Virus record (IMG/VR): IMGVR_UViG_3300044673_000126
Span: 1-59,680 of that record
Source of the DNA: a virus
Strand: one strand, 5' to 3'
Length of the DNA stretch: 59,680 bases
Below, in pieces: positions 57,101 to 59,680 of this stretch. Positions within the stretch are counted from its first letter, which is position 1. Each line of letters starts with the position of its first letter. Both the position numbers and the translations under genes were made by a program. Under the pieces are notes generated by a model. It was not told the DNA's origin, made no database searches, and saw nothing but the letters and a program-made list of their open reading frames with translations.

Positions 57101-59680
57101 GCATGATGCGCGTCTGGTGGTCGGTCTTGAACTGGTGGACAAACTGGAGGAACTTGCGGCCCTCGGCCAGGATGGGGGATCGCCGCGCGCGCGTGGACAG
57201 CCGGTCCTTGGCCCAAGCCATTGTCTTCCCGAGCACATCGTCGATGAGACCGTCCATCTCGCGGAGGTCGATGCCGCTGTTCACATACAGGAGACCGCCA
57301 TCCGCCCCCTTGCCGGCCTTGACGAGCTCACCCTCAAGGCCGTCCTCGAAGTTGATGATGTCCTCGTTGCTAACAGACTCACCACTGACGAAGGCAATCG
57401 GGCCGTCCTCTAATACCTCGGGGTTGCTGGCGTGGAGAACCAGCTCTCCCCCGGCTGTGGCCTGAAGCCTTTGGCTCCGCTCTTCCGGAGTGATATACCC
57501 CGCCTGAGTGACGCCAGAAAGCCACTGTGAGATGTTGCCGTTGATGTCGGACTGGATCCATCCTCGGACTGCGTCCTTGAGGCTTCCGGCATTCCATCCT
57601 TCGCCATCATAGTTCCCCTCCAGCATGTCACTCGCGATGTTGCGGTATCGTTCGGCAATAACCTTCTTGTCCAGGGTGGCGGCCAACCCTTCCAGGCGCT
57701 TGAGCGCAGCATCTCCGGCATACTCATTCCCGGTGGAGTCGTCGATCACAACAAGATCTCCAGACAGCCCACCACGCTTGACCTCTGCGATGACATTCTT
57801 CATGCCGTTCACCAACGCCGTGGCAAAGCCGTCAGAGTAGGTGAGTCTCTCTTCCTGTGCACCACGGACAATGGCACCAGTGATCATGTCGTTAAGGTTC
57901 CGCAGGACATAGACGATGTCAGTTCGTGCACCGGCCTTCTGCGCCTGGGAGACAGCGCTTGCGAGGGTATTGGCCGCGAACGCAGAGGTCTCGTGCATGA
58001 CTGCATAGGTCTCAAGGGCAGCAGAGGACCCCATGAAGGTCGTCTTGCCGGCGCCGTTACCGCCCACCACGATAGCTACGTTCTGCCCGTTACGCGCAGC
58101 CTGACGGAACTGGTGCTCCATCACCCGGTTGAACGCGGCGCCAACACCATGGGGCAGGTTCTCTACCCATGCCAGCGCGCCACCACCCGGATGGATCAGC
58201 TTGTCACGGACAATGTCGAACGAGAAGACGCGCCCACCATGCGTGGCCGGGGTGTTCTTATAGATGCCCCAGAACACGGACGGACGAGACAGCTTCTGGG
58301 CGGCGGCCATGAGCCTGGCCTTACCCTCTGGGGTGAAGTAGCCGGCCCTGTCAGACGCTGGGCTCTGGAGCTCCTGCTGCGTCAAGCTGCGGTTCTCCTC
58401 TGTGCGGCTACCACCATCGGGGTGGCCACCGTCCTTGAACATGGCGGCCATCAACCGGGACGTATAGACGCCGATGCCCTTGGCAAAACCACGGATCTTG
58501 GCAGAGAGCTGGGACACAGTGTTGGATGTATTAGCCTTGATGCGCTCCATCACGGATCTGAATGTTGGGTTCTGCATCCCCAGCTTGTAGCCGAGGTAAG
58601 CGATGCCCGCACCCAGGAGGATGGCTGCACCCTCAGGGCTGGACTGAGACAGGCCCATCACACCAACCAGGTCGACCCCAAGCGCCACGCCAGCGGATGC
58701 GTGCGCACCCTCCCTGGACCCACCAGTGAGAAGGCGCTGTGCTTCCTCCCGGATGCTTGGGTCAGCGTTGCCGGGGCCAACTTCCCGGAGATACATCTGG
58801 ACCTGGTTGTAGATGCGGAGACGATCAGCCTGCCCAAGGTTCTGGGCCTGCGCCTGTCGGATGGCGTCGAGCACTCGGCGACCAGATGCCGCCCGGTCGG
58901 GCTGACCTTCAAGCGTTTCCTCCTGGATGACCGTAGGCTCTTCCTTCGCGCTCTGCTCTTGGAGCACGGCGGCGACAGAGCTTTCACGCTGACTGGCGAG
59001 AGTCTCGATGGCGGCGGCGTCCACCTCGACAGTGTTGATCCTCTTGCCTGTCAATGCCTCGACGGCATGGGTCGCCATCATGTAGTTAAGGCTGGCGTCG
59101 CGCCCAGGGGTAACCGCATCTAGAGCCGCCGAGATGTCAGTGATAGTCGCATCAATGTCGGTGATGTCGCCCTGCAAGAGCCTGGCGTGCTTCGCACTAC
59201 CTGCCAGCTCGGCAAGCGCGGCGATACCAAACTGCATCTTGGTTGTGTCCTCGATGGAGATGCCAGCCGCTTCGGACTCATTGATGAGGGTCTCGATGGC
59301 CTCGTTGGCTGCACGGACGTTCGCACCGGCCGCACCTGGGACGGTGCCCTTGAGTAGGCGCGTGGCGATAGCAGTAAGGGTGCTGGCCGGCAGCCGGATA
59401 CCGCTGGCCTTGATCTCCCTCGCGAGGATGCGGGAGGACCGGCTCTTGTCATTGACATCTGCCTCTACGACACCCGGGTCAACCTCGGTCAGGTCGGCGA
59501 TATCATCGGGACCGTAGATCGCATCCTCAACGACAGACTCGGCCTCAGCCTCAGCCCCGAAGGCGCGACGGAGCTCCTCCTCTGAGGCGGGGAGCCATGC
59601 GAGGGCAGAGCGATTGACTCGCGCAATGATCTCATCGAACCGGAACTCAGCATTTCGGACAGCAGTGTTGCTCTGATTCA
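54111..59680 (-). CDS. Giant polyvalent virion protein, C-terminal 1,857 residues, zeta-toxin-like domain
   Basis: Continuation of the gene that starts at 5857 across the circular joint. Counted on the whole protein, a P-loop GGNGAGKTT lies at about residues 2410-2418, YVLRNLNDMITGAIVRGAQE at about 2460-2480 and VVIDDSTGN at about 2516-2524, the order seen in zeta-toxin-type kinases. A hydrophobic stretch lies near 2200-2240. The C-terminal 500 residues include AKAIGVTPQKTAMIYEQDAA and a membrane-like segment (LLGGSFGPPLAGLLADLMSY), features of large polyvalent proteins. The zeta domain may act in the host cell after injection; this is inference. The window-end cut is artificial. Confidence 0.85.
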   Translation of the reverse strand, partial: NQSNTAVRNAEFRFDEIIARVNRSALAWLPASEEELRRAFGAEAEAESVVEDAIYGPDDIADLTEVDPGVVEADVNDKSRSSRILAREIKASGIRLPASTLTAIATRLLKGTVPGAAGANVRAANEAIETLINESEAAGISIEDTTKMQFGIAALAELAGSAKHARLLQGDITDIDATITDISAALDAVTPGRDASLNYMMATHAVEALTGKRINTVEVDAAAIETLASQRESSVAAVLQEQSAKEEPTVIQEETLEGQPDRAASGRRVLDAIRQAQAQNLGQADRLRIYNQVQMYLREVGPGNADPSIREEAQRLLTGGSREGAHASAGVALGVDLVGVMGLSQSSPEGAAILLGAGIAYLGYKLGMQNPTFRSVMERIKANTSNTVSQLSAKIRGFAKGIGVYTSRLMAAMFKDGGHPDGGSRTEENRSLTQQELQSPASDRAGYFTPEGKARLMAAAQKLSRPSVFWGIYKNTPATHGGRVFSFDIVRDKLIHPGGGALAWVENLPHGVGAAFNRVMEHQFRQAARNGQNVAIVVGGNGAGKTTFMGSSAALETYAVMHETSAFAANTLASAVSQAQKAGARTDIVYVLRNLNDMITGAIVRGAQEERLTYSDGFATALVNGMKNVIAEVKRGGLSGDLVVIDDSTGNEYAGDAALKRLEGLAATLDKKVIAERYRNIASDMLEGNYDGEGWNAGSLKDAVRGWIQSDINGNISQWLSGVTQAGYITPEERSQRLQATAGGELVLHASNPEVLEDGPIAFVSGESVSNEDIINFEDGLEGELVKAGKGADGGLLYVNSGIDLREMDGLIDDVLGKTMAWAKDRLSTRARRSPILAEGRKFLQFVHQFKTDHQTRIMHLALMYRHAADSIVGGLQPTLKALASLRDTDGQSYTMLGRALMDSSVQERVINGAELANRYGLDEEGSKLYRKVVDVIRGIQKVTLAALDREAMSKVAQLRDEQNALDPADEKFDEQFMALEKKVSEFEDETDTLRSIIQKNPVFISLLRNEKATRQLDMVDADGNRIGMIMVDTGHSETKIPDDVRGLAIDQMVRQHANKLWAEADRVGSPDRIEAQLRKDIEAGRIKFGHHFEGRFVESNSGELRDNDHLKFVKMAGGMLTTEVLQEIIDNRAGGVSGDARSAMLRDLRYMAGASDIKGRLKYARNNTAGYSEDIIGALSMHGRAAGYMAGSLLYAGDLREELNAYRRHVEVSDGLSQKDYDQLLNYTLATFAPQRSADGVVGAFNALRTFTAYKALMAKISFGAAQYFQQFTTSRPHMMAMYDTGYTEPLIRASENAAVKLLALMAKPGADLSMIDRAVLDARMDEIFSFQNFSKIWATQEEADRMRPIVKEVMHRVIQGSSFKDVNVGMQIGVEDVAANDISRATHTTKLSQAKEGTKDILTYVANKGENLNRIRDIVSYVVGAATESRAKSAGKKTGIWAQYGYVSISDEGYSRLTYGDLEAQVRQELAQRYRNSDVTKAQLEAMTKDEAYNRIMTFAQRQSAHANFNTGRGFGNEKIWNPEGNGRSAAFMKTVVLFRLYPINVLRGWISDMGITARRLEAEGRHASVATVASMKSTAYGALAAMLLGGSFGPPLAGLLADLMSYIWNLLSRISGKPPIHDVKRDYIEWVREKFGPRTASFAAAGIFGLIPPLYGFGAQLSMGEGPVSVDTHKSWQENLANLSLGANTGAVESLRRGSRRIEQGDYVGGVAQIAAPSGAANLVDAFWIGRHAPGRKPMRGTEEFYQMTPAERAAKAIGVTPQKTAMIYEQDAANRQLKDERSSAIKRLKQAFENGNLTEKNWNEIRAWNDAMSNIKRPDMIIVPNVGSGSRRMEEELRNESLVEERMGGGE
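59438..59680. repeat. Right copy of terminal overlap
   Basis: Same sequence as 1-243 apart from one base (A at 59553, G at 116; silent). It closes the genome at about 59,437 unique bases. Confidence 0.95.

Noticed and set aside
54111-59680. N4-type virion RNA polymerase
   Set aside because: Size and position fit, but the T7-like polymerase motifs are not visible in the protein and a zeta-like P-loop domain is found instead.
1-59680. CRISPR array
   Set aside because: The only evenly spaced repeats are the collagen-coding units and the scattered palindromes; neither has repeat-spacer structure.

Overview
This window looks like one complete genome of a short-tailed, podovirus-like dsDNA phage, about 59.4 kb. 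The first 243 nt and the last 243 nt are the same sequence with one mismatch (116 versus 59553), and a giant reading frame runs across the joint in frame. The molecule therefore closes into a circle of about 59,437 nt, and the two ends are an assembly overlap or circular permutation rather than a gene boundary. Base composition is GC-rich and all three tRNAs encode their CCA end. A host among GC-rich Pseudomonadota is plausible but not proven. I see no integrase, DNA polymerase, RNA polymerase or helicase.

Genes lie in two divergent arms that part near 27.76-27.97 kb and converge at a strong terminator near 52.7 kb. The left arm (minus strand, 27.76 kb down to 1, then across the joint to 52.74 kb) is the virion and lysis arm. 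In order it carries a RepL-like winged-helix protein, small terminase, a zinc-ribbon protein, a RusA-like nuclease, four small proteins, large terminase, portal, scaffold, major capsid protein, adaptor proteins, a large nozzle/hub-like protein, a fibre with collagen-like repeats, further tail proteins, a GNAT-fold protein, two ejection-type proteins, a 3,727-residue polyvalent protein holding a zeta-toxin-like P-loop domain, and finally an M15-type peptidase, a holin-like protein and an i-spanin-like protein.

The right arm (plus strand, 27.97-52.7 kb) is the early and accessory arm. It opens with about 800 nt of strongly structured, mostly non-coding sequence. Next come many small genes punctuated by copies of a perfect palindrome (TTCCGGAGTCCGGAA or its complement), and a protein built of repeated winged-helix-like units. 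An amidoligase-like protein lies beside a class II glutamine amidotransferase. A recombination block follows (YqaJ exonuclease, Sak/Erf-like annealing protein, two SSBs). The rest holds two metallophosphoesterases, a nucleotidyltransferase beside a second structured RNA, and tRNA-Ala, tRNA-Thr and tRNA-Pro.

The most striking feature is at 50.50-51.82 kb: four complete attC recombination sites and a fifth half-site separate very small genes, exactly as in an integron cassette array. The 7-nt core at the start of each cassette is complementary to the core in that cassette's own attC (three of four perfectly, one 6 of 7), which chance palindromes would not give. No integron integrase is present. 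A phage genome carrying a short integron cassette array, together with the amidoligase pair and two structured RNA regions, is the main candidate for new biology here.
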